From the NCBI GenBank assembly GCA_031268215.1, contig JAIRXP010000010.1:1-35809 (forward strand): DNA of 35,809 nucleotides. The letters run 5' to 3'. The position numbers were made by a program, and so were the translations under genes. The stretch is from Bifidobacteriaceae bacterium (lineage in GTDB: Bacteria; Actinomycetota; Actinomycetes; Actinomycetales; WQXJ01). Positions 27,301 through 33,922 of this stretch are shown piece after piece. The notes under the pieces are model-generated. The model searched no databases and was not told where the DNA came from. It saw nothing but the letters and a program-made list of their open reading frames with translations. The stretch's first letter is position 1, and each line of letters starts with the position of its first letter.

Positions 27301-30300
27301 CGGCAACGCCACCACCGTCGGCCTGGGAACCGTGAGTATTACTGGCGGGACGGTGATAGCCCAGCCGGGCGCGGCCACCCTGCCCGCCATTGGCGGGTTG
27401 GCGGCGGGCGCGGTCAAGATCACTGGCGGGAATGTTTACGCCCAGAACACCAACTTAGGTGCCGGTGGCCCAGTGGGCGCCGACGGCAAACCCGTCTATC
27501 CGTTGTACGTGCCTGCGTCGCTTGGGTCAATGGATTTGTTGGATAAAGACATTGCCAGCCCGGACTTGCCTGAGACATTACATACACTCACTCCTGCCGC
27601 GAGAGCCCAGCTAACCACTTGGGGCGTGACCAACTATTGGCCGGCAGAGTTAGCGGGCGTGACCTGGACCACAGCCGATCCGGTCAAAGGCCGCATCCTG
27701 CATGGTTTCACTGCTGACGGCCAACTGGTCGCTAACGAAACCGAGGCAGCCAAAGCATTCATTTCACCGCAGTTCCGGACCCTGGCGGGTGCCCAATCAA
27801 CCGACTTCAACATTTTGACGGCCGGGTTGAACGAGTTGACGGTCACCCAAGACGGTGCCGTGGACACCGCCACTACCAAAGTCTTGACGTTCACGTTAGA
27901 TGATCCAGCCAACTTCACTGACGCGATGGTGACAATAGCCCCACAGCGTTCATTCAACGCGTCCAAAACCACCGCGCTGGCAGCCGTTGAAGGATCCAGC
28001 AACTCGCAATACCTGCTGCGCGTCAACGGTGACTGGACCGAAGGCGACACGCTCCGAGTCACCTTCCTAACGCCGACCGACGGCACCAACACTCATGTGA
28101 ACCCGCTGATCCAAGACGTGGTGTTACACCGTGACACCACGCCGCCGGTCCTGGAGGACCCAACCGGCGCGCGGCTATCCAAACCAGCCGGGACCGTCAA
28201 CATCACGGCCGTTGAAGAGGGCGAGTTGTTCTATTGCGTCCTGGAGGAACCTCAGACCGGTCCCAGCTTGGAGCAGGTCAAAGACTGTGCGGGCCGCCAG
28301 ACGATGGCGGTTGGCGTGAACACTATCAGCGTTGACTCTCTGACCAGTAACAGCGCCTACAAGGCTTACATCCTGGCCCAGGACTTGGAGGGCTTGTGGG
28401 GCACGCAAGTGACGGTGGTGGATATCCCGCCGGTCTACCCGTTGACGGTCCGGGTCGCGGATGGTTCGGTCACACTCGGATCTATCATCAACCACGCCAA
28501 CCTTGACGCCGAATATCCAGCTGGCGCAGTGATCGAAGTCGAAGCCGAGGGCAACACCGGTTTCGGGTTAGAGTATTGGGAAGACGGCACCGCCGGCGGC
28601 GAATTCGAAGACGCGTATTCAGCTAACACGGTTTACACGATGCCGTCCGGGCCGGCCACCGTCCAAGCCCATTTCGCGCCGACAGTGATTTACACTGGCG
28701 CGGTCGCGTTAGACGGCTCTTCGGCTCAAACAACCACCACCCGGATCAAATTGACGTTCGCGGGTGACATGCCAGGCGGTTTGCTGGCCAGCCACATTAT
28801 TCTGCCGGCCGGGCTTACCGTAACCAGTCTTGAACACACTGGCACAGGCGAATATGTGATCACGATCACTGGTTTGGCTGGCCAAGGCGAGATCCCGGTG
28901 CGGGTACGCCGCCCCGGGGTGGCCGCTGTGCCAGCCATCCAAGACGTTTGGGTCGCATACGACTCCACCCCGCCCGAACTGACCGCAGTCGCGGGGGAAC
29001 GAACCGGTCTGGCGGCTGGGAGTGTGGAATTCACGGCATCGGAAACCGGCATCTACCATTACCTGATAGGCGACGTCACCGGCCCAGCCCCGACCGTCTC
29101 CCAGGTCCTCGCCAGTAGTGTGGCCGGCGCCATGGTTTCCGGTTCCAACACCATCACGTTGGGGGCAGCCGAGCTGACCAGCGGTGCAGGCCGGATAGTT
29201 TACGTGGTGGGCGTAGACGAAGAATCCCACCCGTCCGGCGGACCGACGGCAATCCCCGTGCCAGCCTGGACGCATCTGACAGTCCAGTTCGGGACCGGCG
29301 GGACCGCCCAAGCCGACGCCACCCACTACCCGGAAGGGGCTGAGGCGGCCCTGACGGCCACCGCCCAAACCGGGTACGAATTCGCCGGCTGGACCGTGCT
29401 GTCCGGTGGCGAATCGTCGCTGCTGGCGAACCCGGATGCGGCCATCACCACGCTGGCGGTCCCGGCCGGGGACGTCCAGGTGCGGGCCGCCTTCGCCAAG
29501 AAGGACCTGGAGGTCAAGTTCAACTTGAACACGCCGAGCGGAGCGCCGGAAGATACCTCGACTTGGGACGGCGACACCACCGCCAAGTTGGGTGAAACCA
29601 TCCCCGCGCCCCCTGCGGCGCCGGCGTTGAACGACTACAACTTTGTCGGTTGGTACCCCGCGGTCCACAATGTTGACGCCGCCAACCCGGATGAAGCCTG
29701 GGTCTTCGCTAGCGATGTCATAGATGTCTCGATGATCGGCCCCGGTGATTCGGTGACCTTGTACGGCGCCTGGGCCACCGCCTGGGGTCAGGTGACGTAC
29801 CAGCTGCATGATTCGACGGCGTTGCCGGCCAGCCCGTCGTCGTTGGGCCCGGACACCGTTCGGGTGGGCACCAAGTTGACTGAGGCCACCTCCTACACGG
29901 AGGCGGTCACCAGACCGGGTTACGACTTTGACGGCTGGTACCTTAACGAGGCCTACACCGAGCCCGTCACGGGCAGTTCGACGCTGGACGCCTTGGCCAT
30001 CACGCTGCACGCCCGATGGCTGTCCCTGGGGAACGCCGACTACCAAGTCAAACACTTCAAGGTGGCCTCAGACGGGACACCCACGCTGGCGGCCACCGAA
30101 TCCCTCCAGGGGCAGATCGGCACGCCGTCGGTTGAGGCGACGCCGCGGGACTATCCCGGGTACGCCTTCAACGAGGAGGACTCCACCGTTGAGGAAACAA
30201 TCGCCACCGGGTTGACGCTGGAGTTGTTCTACGACGTCAAACCGGTCCAAGTGACCTTCGACGCGGCCGGCGGCGACCCGGAGCCGGGCCCAACCAGCGC

Positions 30301-33300
30301 CTATTGGGATGAGCTGGTCAGCGCCCCAGCGCCGCCTGCGAGGGACAAGTTCGCGTTCCTGGGTTGGGCCAGCCCTACCCATCGGCCGTGGAACTTCGGG
30401 ACCGACACGGTGACCAGCGCCAACGGCGCGACCGGGGCAGACCAAGCGACGGGCGCTTTGACCCTGACCGCCATGTGGGCGGCCGGTCCTACCGCATCGG
30501 GTGACACGGCCGTGATTGGGATTGGCGGTCAGGCCAGTTTGGAGGGGAGCGCCACCGCAGACGCCGCCCACAACGCCTCCATAGTCAGCGCCCAAGTGAT
30601 GACCGATGCCGCCTGGCTGGCCGAGGCGACCGTCTCGCCCGCGCTCGACGGCACGGTTGGGTTCGACGCCAACTCGCTCGGGGCCGGCGAATACCAGTTC
30701 ACTGTTGAATTCACCGACTCGAACACGCTGACCGCGACAGCCGAATATACGGTCACTGTGGCCACCGCACCAGTGGTGTCCGGTAAGACAACCGCCACGA
30801 TAGGCCAGGGCGCCACAACTAGTTTCGCTATGACGCTCACGACCGTCGCGTCTATCGCGTCCGCTGAAGTGTCCGGGGTGCCGACCGGGGCTACCGCCGC
30901 CGCCGAAACCGACGGGACCGTGTCGTTCGAGGCTGGAACCATCAATCCCGGCACGCATCATTTCTTCGCCACCTGGACCGACTCGTTGGGCCAGAAGTCT
31001 CTGCCTGTCGAGTTCACTGTGACCGTCCAGGCGGCGCCCACCGGGGCGGGCCGGAACATCGATGTGGCGGACGACCTGACTCCTGGCGAGTTGGACGTGT
31101 TTGAGGACGTGACCGGCACCAACCTGCAGCCGCTGGATGGCGGGTCCTTCACCCAGCCCGGCCACGGCGCGCTGGAACTCGATGCGGGCAGCGGGGTGTT
31201 GACCTACACCCCGGAGGCTGGCTGGATGGGTGTTGACCCGTTCACCGTGACAGTTTGTGACGACTTAGAGCAGTGCGTTGAACTGGATTACAGTTTCACG
31301 GTCTTGTCGGTGTGGACGCCACCGAACGCACCCACCGCCAGTGGGGACACTGCCACCGTGGGGATGGGCGGCACCGCGAGCCTCAGCGGGACGGTCACGC
31401 CAGACCAGGACCACGCCGCCACAATCATTGAGGCGGTTGTGACAACCGCTGAAGCTTGGGTCGCCAACGCCACCATCACGCCGGCGCTAGACGGGAAGGT
31501 CACCTTCGAGGCCGGAACGCTCTCCGCCGGCCAATACGGTTTCACAGTCCGCTACACCGATTCGCAAGGCTTGACCGCCGATGCCGTCTACACCGTCACC
31601 GTTGTCGCACCACCCGCCGTGTCGGGCGAGTCGTCCGCCAAGGTTGGTGTGGGTGGCACAGCGTCCACTAGCTTGACTGTCAACAGCGACGTGGGCATCG
31701 ACTCCGCGAACGCCATCGATGTGCCCACTGGCGCGAGCGTCGAAGTGGACGTGGACGGGACTGTGTCGTTCGGTGCCGGCTCGCTTCAGCCCGGCTCATA
31801 CAAGTTCAAGGTGGTCTTCACCGACGAGCTAGGCCAAGACAGCGACCCGTTTGAGATCACCGTCACCGTCCAGGGCGCGCCAATTGGGACGGGCCGTGAA
31901 TTCGAGGTCGCGGATGACCTGACCGCGGTGGAGGTCAATGTCTTAGCGGACGTAACCGGGACCGCCCTGGAAGCGCTCGCCGGTTCCTCGATCACGCAAC
32001 CCGACCATGGGACCGTGTCCGTGATAGGTCCCGGCGCCGTGAAGTACATCCCGGAGGAAGGATGGAAGGGCACCGACCCGTTCACCGTAACGGTCTGCGA
32101 CGACCTAGCCCAGTGCGTCGTGTTGCACTACACCGCCAATGTGCTGAAGGTGGATGCGCCACCCGCCGGGCCGCCCACTGCCCAGGGCGCCGCGGCGGCG
32201 GTGCCCATAGGCGGGACCGTCGAGTTGGCTGGCGCCGCCCACGCTGACAAAGCGCACGGTGCGTCCATTACGAAAGCCGAGGTGACGGCATCGGGCACAT
32301 GGCAGAACCAAGCCGGCATAGAACCGAAACTGGACGGCAAAGTTTGGTTCGAGGCGCGGACGCTGCCGGAAGGCGAATACACGTTCACTGTCACGTTCAC
32401 CGATTCGAACGGGCTGACCGATCAGGCCGACTTCACTGTGACCGTGGTCGCATCACCGCTCGTCAGCGGCGGGACCTCGGCCAAGACCGGACTGGGCGGC
32501 ACCGCCGATCTGGCTCTGACCGTGACGAGCGACGCCATGATTGACTCGGCGACGGTGACTGGAGCCCCAGCCGCCGCGACCGTGACGGCCGGGACGGACG
32601 GCAAGATCTCCTTCGCGGCCGGAACTCTACCGGAAGGCGAATACACGTTCACAGTCACCTACACCGATTCCCTGGATCAGACTTCTGAAGCGGTCGTGGT
32701 CACCGTCATTGTGCAGGCGCCACCTCAGGCTGCGGCGGCCGAAGTGCGGGCAAAGGTGCGCCTGAACGGTCAACTAATGTTCGCTGAGAGTGTCACATCG
32801 CGCTACGGCTGGATCGCGGCTCGCGCAATCGTATCCGCACCGGATGAGGGCGAGGCGACGTTGGGATCCGTCCACTACGACGCGGCCGGGGCCGCGCCGG
32901 GAGAACATCCGTTTGTTGTTGAGTACACCGATGACCTGGGGCAGACCGCTGCCGTCACCTATGTGCCGCTGGTCCAGGCGCCGCCCACCGGGTCGGGCCA
33001 GAAACTGTCTGTGATGGATGATCAGACCGTCTTGGAAATCGATGTGTTGGCCGATGTCACAGGGACCGATCTGGTCGCTTTGACGGCTGGCTCGCTGACC
33101 CAGCCCGATCACGGCACGGTTGTCCTGAACGGCGTTGGCGCAGTCCAATACACTCCCGAACCGGGCTGGAAGGGAACCACATCGTTCTCGGTGACAGTCT
33201 GCGACGACCTGAACCAATGCACCCAACTGACCTACGGGATCGACGTCCTAACCGCCAAACCCGGCCCACAACCCACACCGACACCAGACCAGTCAACAGG

Positions 33301-33511
33301 GCCTTCACAAACTCCAAACCCACCAGCCGCCTCCACCAACCCAAACGTCCCGAGCCGAGCCGGCCACCTACCATGGACCGGTGCTAACCTCCTCCCAGCC
33401 CTGGCCACCGCCTTAGCACTGATACTGATCGGTCTGATAATCCTTCGGACCACACGCCACCATCGCCGCCACCCACGAATACCACTACACACCACACCCA
33501 ACCAAGACTGA
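18164..33511 (+). CDS. Giant LPXTG-anchored multidomain surface protein (5115 residues)
   Basis: Predicted wall-anchored adhesin or glycan-binding stalk. In order: a long basic leader (1-40) and a hydrophobic core, with signal cleavage probably after SRA (residue 60). Five beta-helix modules follow, rich in AGIGGG and TITG-type turns (centred near 18900, 20800, 22900, 25200 and 27100). Each is followed by a conserved PxYPxYxP...HTxTxxQRA linker and an Ig-like domain (xADGxxxxVTST...F...G). A sixth Ig-like domain starts near 28685. Two InlB-like repeats (near 28435 and 29270) come next, then Listeria-Bacteroides/MucBP-like repeats (29505-30485, with motifs FVGWYP and FDGWYL), Ig/cadherin-like cassettes (30486-33252), a Pro/Thr-rich spanner, LPWTG, a TM helix and a basic tail. 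The frame is intact throughout. The beta-helix repeats resemble Cthe_2159-type polysaccharide-binding proteins (inference). The ligand is unknown. Confidence 0.93.
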   Translation: MLSTSLKRLLGGPRPAKSPETTPRRKPLAHHKRRVPIHRGLAGLIAAAVAVPILAPMSRATEPPPPPPEVVFTKADIADDFDPTQGPLRVVVSSTPTLGYFFDFVGASEEFDTHHFNLPLDQTSLTFQGDFPVRIEITGPSPADLPLRVKLDNVTIDQPTGGPGFALTGDANVQMTLASDTSLTSQAGAGLQVPSGARLSIADAAQSPVTPSLTATGGSGAGIGAQGSGTAGNITIDGNVSIYAEAGGTSVDTAGIGGGVKSGTRTVTINGGTVVAKGVGGGPGIGGIANVTINGGFVSATSGGGDPATPAVGGVTNTFRVNGGNIYGGTGLAQPKNSAGDPVYPVYAAAGLAGVDVAGADWLGQTITPDQRAWDQAHGGGFPDDTLSAVFWAPVGEYDTLGYTSSDGQTTGELAANVKANTAPYTPGMWANVLATALRVSATADGTADSVTSTSFELRFDHPVPGLTAANLELTNSTGRAFLGDAISTLDGGETWTVPFTDVTRQGDVSLTITPPQGSNVDYAAVPMPLSFTVNKNLGLISGGVSQRYATPLAVVTFTGEVGGHYYYKVVDADDPSEIPASPQDLVDHATGEDTLLDGPNNLVLRGTDQDMDNPKAKTVYLTGYTSGSQELTSLYAIDMDPAGESVTLTNTNTAAGPVPMTTTSADTFKINSGLVNTPDAKLGSVDGWWAELNGLDGLRFDTDTILADGLTGVRSLGVSGANTTQAEPLDLTIRNVALAPTAANTAAIAAVNRGDLALNVEGVNTLTAPTQVAGVSVIQATGDNTNRIRITSTTGGQLTATGGQRAAGIGGNVNTGAGYITIDGDVRVIATGGAGTSSNTGGAGIGGGGGGATSSGGGAMGQITIGGQAKVYAKTSTTTPYAAAIGASRYGTTGNYLGAGGNWVHIKDQAAIVGAVWGTANSPAVGVQDAAASVGSVRVSGGVVGAQYNGTGAPGIGTGPGGSVTITGGLVAPLGTVQGTSGVLRPVNAGGDPLYPVYVPAATADGTDLTDMDIDFGVDYPLHTLTADQRAWLVASGNFFPAPGAVPLADPTASANNTTYLAGQAWLPEGLYGTVRAGEGPEYDSARALAVDARAIGVAFAGSRTNVLAVPVDLSVTADGEASVLSSTELTFNLDPAAPGLTLAAVALTPGTAQFTTTGALTSADDGATYTIGLEPEITQGDATASVRSHGFLALQDASFEVYRSDIVGVAPLDNADGRRFFTSILGGARFSSTWRGEMFYHYGGSAPASAEELAQDQDSLTATTVLGENYVPGVIDYTLAATQDQTLYVAVKGENSALSDVMTFTFPAYTGDLDWFALPGDAASAAVTQTVQDDALRYRFTGLTGDLEWLNGQEAGLAKIPVELGAGFSGSRTYTVDGAGVADATVPLRLNGLTGTGSTGGAPVGLANGAGVSLTVDGANALTGPANGAGLSVPAGTQITIASATGGELSATGGSYGAGIGGGNTASGTVVIAGNARVWATGGTRSAGIGGGCSSSSGCAARSTTIRGSAQVTAVGGQYGSGIGGGYYGGGGTTAITDSATVTATGGQYGVGIGGGYVGSGGSITIDGSATVAAAGGAAGAGIGTGPYAGVGGTIVIGGSPKVTAKGGADAAGIGGSSQGAVGSVTVTDSAAVTSTGGNAGAGIGGGSRAAGGQISINGTATVTATTVTTGTVAPSGVGGGDQGGMGQISIGDQAQVWALGGGANRGAGIGGSGANGAAASDFIKITGTPTVAASGGYVGVGGAVTSGTVPGSITVEGGFVAAKSAAAYYAVGNVAGTVTISGGSLHPAVGTKGVSGVQTPVSADGKPVYPLYIPAFAGTDLTDLDLESPPFTYEQHTITDTQRAFIASKDTAAFPLPATVPATGTDSAKLAATLWAPAGQLTGISLRGTPGFAANVTARSLPVYGPSLISNVLRDKTITVQVTANGTPYEVTSTELRFVFDPSAEGLAASQVTVTPGSAAADTATWTSPDNGTTWVLPVIGVTAQGTVNVDITSLPAAFNGYTLLGVPTSVEVNRKQVAELQAGRNWRPLESTAVVGFGSDVKVIDSANPAPTYWYIAQEAGETRPADGAAVKTAAQLAQQGDDGRGGSGTIRIGAVGTATANSVRVHGLPDSSTQVVYVATEHLDPEDPDNESAARFSTPIEIPVSAYSAPVVLTATNTDIGSQLDLTAASESTFAINGATGEFEQINSLVLPIADETLELKGLTGTRRVVANGLGSAASAPIQVRLDGSTIAGPAGAEAMALTNGANLSLDVTGTNTVTGQGDGLAVINVPFASGNAKLQVTSSSAGTLNVTKVSGAYVSGIGGNRDQGGGEITIGGNIHLNVSLNNVSTRGPAMGGGYGNTRAGMVQIGDQAQVKALLTGSSALTNIGASGTGSTGSSSGVHVTGQAMVAAGVIGGPAVLRIADQAAVSATTLGGSTQLVRIEGGFTAATAVSGSSVTVTGGSLYVPAAANVSSPKNAAGDLLYPLYVPAVLADGTSLTDLDVGGDSLPYTQHTITQAQKDWLGAAFPSPATIPAKAADFAKLGAVLWVPTPSGLGIIEDIKLGQGPDFDGAVPRAARMLASSPNWSSTVASNVVAIPVNITSLVANGEPDTVTSTSVAMALDRPAPGVVLAQFINLPGTGSATLAAAATQDSGNTYNLTLAAQPTQGDCQIGFASHNYLAAPATTTVYRNQAAEISLSGGTRFFTSIGGDNFSFTSNWAGTYYIQFGGIRPDEAGDVATAAGAAGTLAYGNSTVNAGTVTYDYAADQPVPVYAVAQATNGAWSDIAETSIPAYTGDQDWFSFPVGTFSAAVTATTRDAEAYQLGGLSGTMAWLNGKALRFDKVALELNSGFTGARSFAANGADITTGGTLAVRLNGVTLSAQDRPFALFSGARVDLTVDSANSLAASSAGGHAQLTGLNVNPGTSLTIASASGGSLTATGGNWDCGCTGNATTHGPGIGAIAGSGAVLITGNVVVKATGASPAAGIGSGRSGSITAASSGGPIVVGGQARVYATGTSASGIGGTGAGTASASGATNSITIQDDALVVAVGGASAVGIGSGNATTVGLGTVSITGGTVIAQPGAATLPAIGGLAAGAVKITGGNVYAQNTNLGAGGPVGADGKPVYPLYVPASLGSMDLLDKDIASPDLPETLHTLTPAARAQLTTWGVTNYWPAELAGVTWTTADPVKGRILHGFTADGQLVANETEAAKAFISPQFRTLAGAQSTDFNILTAGLNELTVTQDGAVDTATTKVLTFTLDDPANFTDAMVTIAPQRSFNASKTTALAAVEGSSNSQYLLRVNGDWTEGDTLRVTFLTPTDGTNTHVNPLIQDVVLHRDTTPPVLEDPTGARLSKPAGTVNITAVEEGELFYCVLEEPQTGPSLEQVKDCAGRQTMAVGVNTISVDSLTSNSAYKAYILAQDLEGLWGTQVTVVDIPPVYPLTVRVADGSVTLGSIINHANLDAEYPAGAVIEVEAEGNTGFGLEYWEDGTAGGEFEDAYSANTVYTMPSGPATVQAHFAPTVIYTGAVALDGSSAQTTTTRIKLTFAGDMPGGLLASHIILPAGLTVTSLEHTGTGEYVITITGLAGQGEIPVRVRRPGVAAVPAIQDVWVAYDSTPPELTAVAGERTGLAAGSVEFTASETGIYHYLIGDVTGPAPTVSQVLASSVAGAMVSGSNTITLGAAELTSGAGRIVYVVGVDEESHPSGGPTAIPVPAWTHLTVQFGTGGTAQADATHYPEGAEAALTATAQTGYEFAGWTVLSGGESSLLANPDAAITTLAVPAGDVQVRAAFAKKDLEVKFNLNTPSGAPEDTSTWDGDTTAKLGETIPAPPAAPALNDYNFVGWYPAVHNVDAANPDEAWVFASDVIDVSMIGPGDSVTLYGAWATAWGQVTYQLHDSTALPASPSSLGPDTVRVGTKLTEATSYTEAVTRPGYDFDGWYLNEAYTEPVTGSSTLDALAITLHARWLSLGNADYQVKHFKVASDGTPTLAATESLQGQIGTPSVEATPRDYPGYAFNEEDSTVEETIATGLTLELFYDVKPVQVTFDAAGGDPEPGPTSAYWDELVSAPAPPARDKFAFLGWASPTHRPWNFGTDTVTSANGATGADQATGALTLTAMWAAGPTASGDTAVIGIGGQASLEGSATADAAHNASIVSAQVMTDAAWLAEATVSPALDGTVGFDANSLGAGEYQFTVEFTDSNTLTATAEYTVTVATAPVVSGKTTATIGQGATTSFAMTLTTVASIASAEVSGVPTGATAAAETDGTVSFEAGTINPGTHHFFATWTDSLGQKSLPVEFTVTVQAAPTGAGRNIDVADDLTPGELDVFEDVTGTNLQPLDGGSFTQPGHGALELDAGSGVLTYTPEAGWMGVDPFTVTVCDDLEQCVELDYSFTVLSVWTPPNAPTASGDTATVGMGGTASLSGTVTPDQDHAATIIEAVVTTAEAWVANATITPALDGKVTFEAGTLSAGQYGFTVRYTDSQGLTADAVYTVTVVAPPAVSGESSAKVGVGGTASTSLTVNSDVGIDSANAIDVPTGASVEVDVDGTVSFGAGSLQPGSYKFKVVFTDELGQDSDPFEITVTVQGAPIGTGREFEVADDLTAVEVNVLADVTGTALEALAGSSITQPDHGTVSVIGPGAVKYIPEEGWKGTDPFTVTVCDDLAQCVVLHYTANVLKVDAPPAGPPTAQGAAAAVPIGGTVELAGAAHADKAHGASITKAEVTASGTWQNQAGIEPKLDGKVWFEARTLPEGEYTFTVTFTDSNGLTDQADFTVTVVASPLVSGGTSAKTGLGGTADLALTVTSDAMIDSATVTGAPAAATVTAGTDGKISFAAGTLPEGEYTFTVTYTDSLDQTSEAVVVTVIVQAPPQAAAAEVRAKVRLNGQLMFAESVTSRYGWIAARAIVSAPDEGEATLGSVHYDAAGAAPGEHPFVVEYTDDLGQTAAVTYVPLVQAPPTGSGQKLSVMDDQTVLEIDVLADVTGTDLVALTAGSLTQPDHGTVVLNGVGAVQYTPEPGWKGTTSFSVTVCDDLNQCTQLTYGIDVLTAKPGPQPTPTPDQSTGPSQTPNPPAASTNPNVPSRAGHLPWTGANLLPALATALALILIGLIILRTTRHHRRHPRIPLHTTPNQD
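21781..22120 (+). repeat. First copy of the connector carrying RRFFTS and PAYTGDLDWF
   Basis: The translated segment contains RRFFTSILGG, STWRGEMFYHYGG and a terminal FPAYTGDLDWF. It matches the segment at about 26190-26530 (TRFFTSIGGD, SNWAGTYYIQFGG, IPAYTGDQDWF). The copies lie about 4.4 kb apart and flank equivalent beta-helix modules. Confidence 0.7.
22530..23330 (+). repeat. Dense run of GIGGG beta-helix coils (module 3)
   Basis: About nine successive coils of roughly 29-34 residues contain a turn such as GAGIGGGN, SAGIGGGC, GSGIGGGY, GVGIGGGY, GAGIGTGP, AAGIGGSS and GAGIGGGS. Each turn is followed by a strand of the form (T/S)(I/V)T(I/D)xGxAxVxAxGG. The even spacing (about 90-100 bases) is what a parallel beta-helix gives, one turn per coil. 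A CSSSSGC loop could form a small disulfide. Confidence 0.75.
26190..26530 (+). repeat. Second copy of the RRFFTS / PAYTGD connector
   Basis: Counterpart of the segment at 21781-22120, with TRFFTSIGG, then NWAGTYYIQFGG, then IPAYTGDQDWF. Both copies lead into a beta-helix module that opens with a conserved WLNG and GFxGxR motif. Confidence 0.7.
30486..33252 (+). repeat. Three tandem Ig/cadherin-like cassettes near the C-terminus
   Basis: Each cassette has A, B and C domains of about 85-95 residues. The A domains open with TASGDTA-type sequence and carry a G-E-Y-x-F-T-V core. The B domains start V-S-G-x-(T/S). The C domains start TG(A/S)G or TGxGR and end with a VTVCDDLxQC motif. Cassette boundaries are near 30486, 31318 and 32155. 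The third has an extra B-like domain (about 32725-32990). Confidence 0.75.
33368..33511 (+). other. Sortase cell-wall sorting signal (LPWTG)
   Basis: LPWTG at 33368-33382 is an exact LPXTG motif. A hydrophobic helix of about 20 residues (NLLPALATALALILIGLIIL) and a basic tail (RTTRHHRRHPR) complete the signal. Before it lies a Pro/Thr/Ser-rich spanner (about 33253-33360). Sortase would cut between T and G and join the protein to peptidoglycan. No sortase gene is in this window. Confidence 0.92.
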
Positions 33512-33800
33512 CACCACACCGGCCGGCCGGCTGTCTTCTGATCCGAGGCGCAGCTCCCGTCCTCGCGGAGGTCCATGACCGGTCCTCACCAACTCCGCTG
33601 CCCGCAGCAGGGTCCGGCGACGCGATGTAGAACTACGCCCCTGAGACTTGCCGCCGCCGCTAGAGTAGGTCTTCAGACCTGGTGCCGGTTGGTGGGACCA
33701 GCGGACCTGGGACGCCGGTGAAAAGCGGTGTTCGGCCGTGTTGACGAGGATCGTGCGAAGCTCTGATCAGCGGAAACGCGGAAACCAAGCGCTGGCTGGG

Positions 33801-33834
33801 CCTGGGATGGTGGCTTTCCCGCCGCCGTCCCAGG
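33801..33834 (+). terminator. Strong 14-pair hairpin in the adh leader
   Basis: Arms 33801-33814 and 33821-33834 pair at all 14 positions, with two G-U pairs, around the six-base loop TTTCCC. No T-run follows. It could be an I-shaped terminator for read-through from the giant gene, or an attenuator in the adh leader. Confidence 0.5.
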
Positions 33835-33835
33835 G

Positions 33836-33853
33836 GCCTGTCGTCCGGCAGGC
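33836..33853 (+). promoter_or_regulatory. Second hairpin in the adh leader
   Basis: GCCTGTC pairs with GGCAGGC (one G-U) around a four-base loop, directly after the 14-pair hairpin. Two stacked stem-loops suggest a structured leader rather than chance. Confidence 0.4.
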
Positions 33854-33910
33854 TGTTGGCGCCCGCTCCCACCTGCCGAGCCAGGCCGAAAGGCAAGAAC
33901 CAAGTACGGC

Positions 33911-33917
33911 GAAGGAG
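33911..33917 (+). promoter_or_regulatory. Shine-Dalgarno GAAGGAG that supports a TTG start for adh
   Basis: GAAGGAG ends five bases before TTG 33923. The in-frame ATG at 33932 would be 14 bases away, too far for good initiation, so TTG is preferred. Confidence 0.6.
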
Positions 33918-33922
33918 CCATT

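Larger units (their letters stand above)
33512..33922. other. Intergenic region before adh, with two strong hairpins
   Basis: This stretch of 411 bases holds no supported gene. Its first part has a self-complementary CCGGCCGGCCGG tract (about 33520). A candidate -35 TTGACG lies at 33741-33746, with a weak -10 17 bases later. Two hairpins follow before the adh ribosome-binding site (next entries). So the adh leader may be about 150 bases long and structured. Confidence 0.55.

Noticed and set aside
18800..27450. The GIGGG-rich repeats as a CRISPR or DNA-level tandem array
   Set aside because: The repeats are degenerate at DNA level and conserved at protein level with in-frame spacing, so they are protein coils.
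28709..30055. Minus-strand open frame of 448 codons under the giant gene
   Set aside because: The product is Gly/Arg/Val-rich low complexity and lies opposite well-formed InlB-like repeats. It is a codon-bias shadow.
33768..33779. 12-mer CAGCGGAAACGC shared with the complement of the right-edge repeat
   Set aside because: The match is short, with no similar flanks or palindromes, so it is likely chance.
33660..33922. Possible cobalamin or other known riboswitch before adh
   Set aside because: I could not find the conserved cores of the known classes. Only the hairpins are supported.
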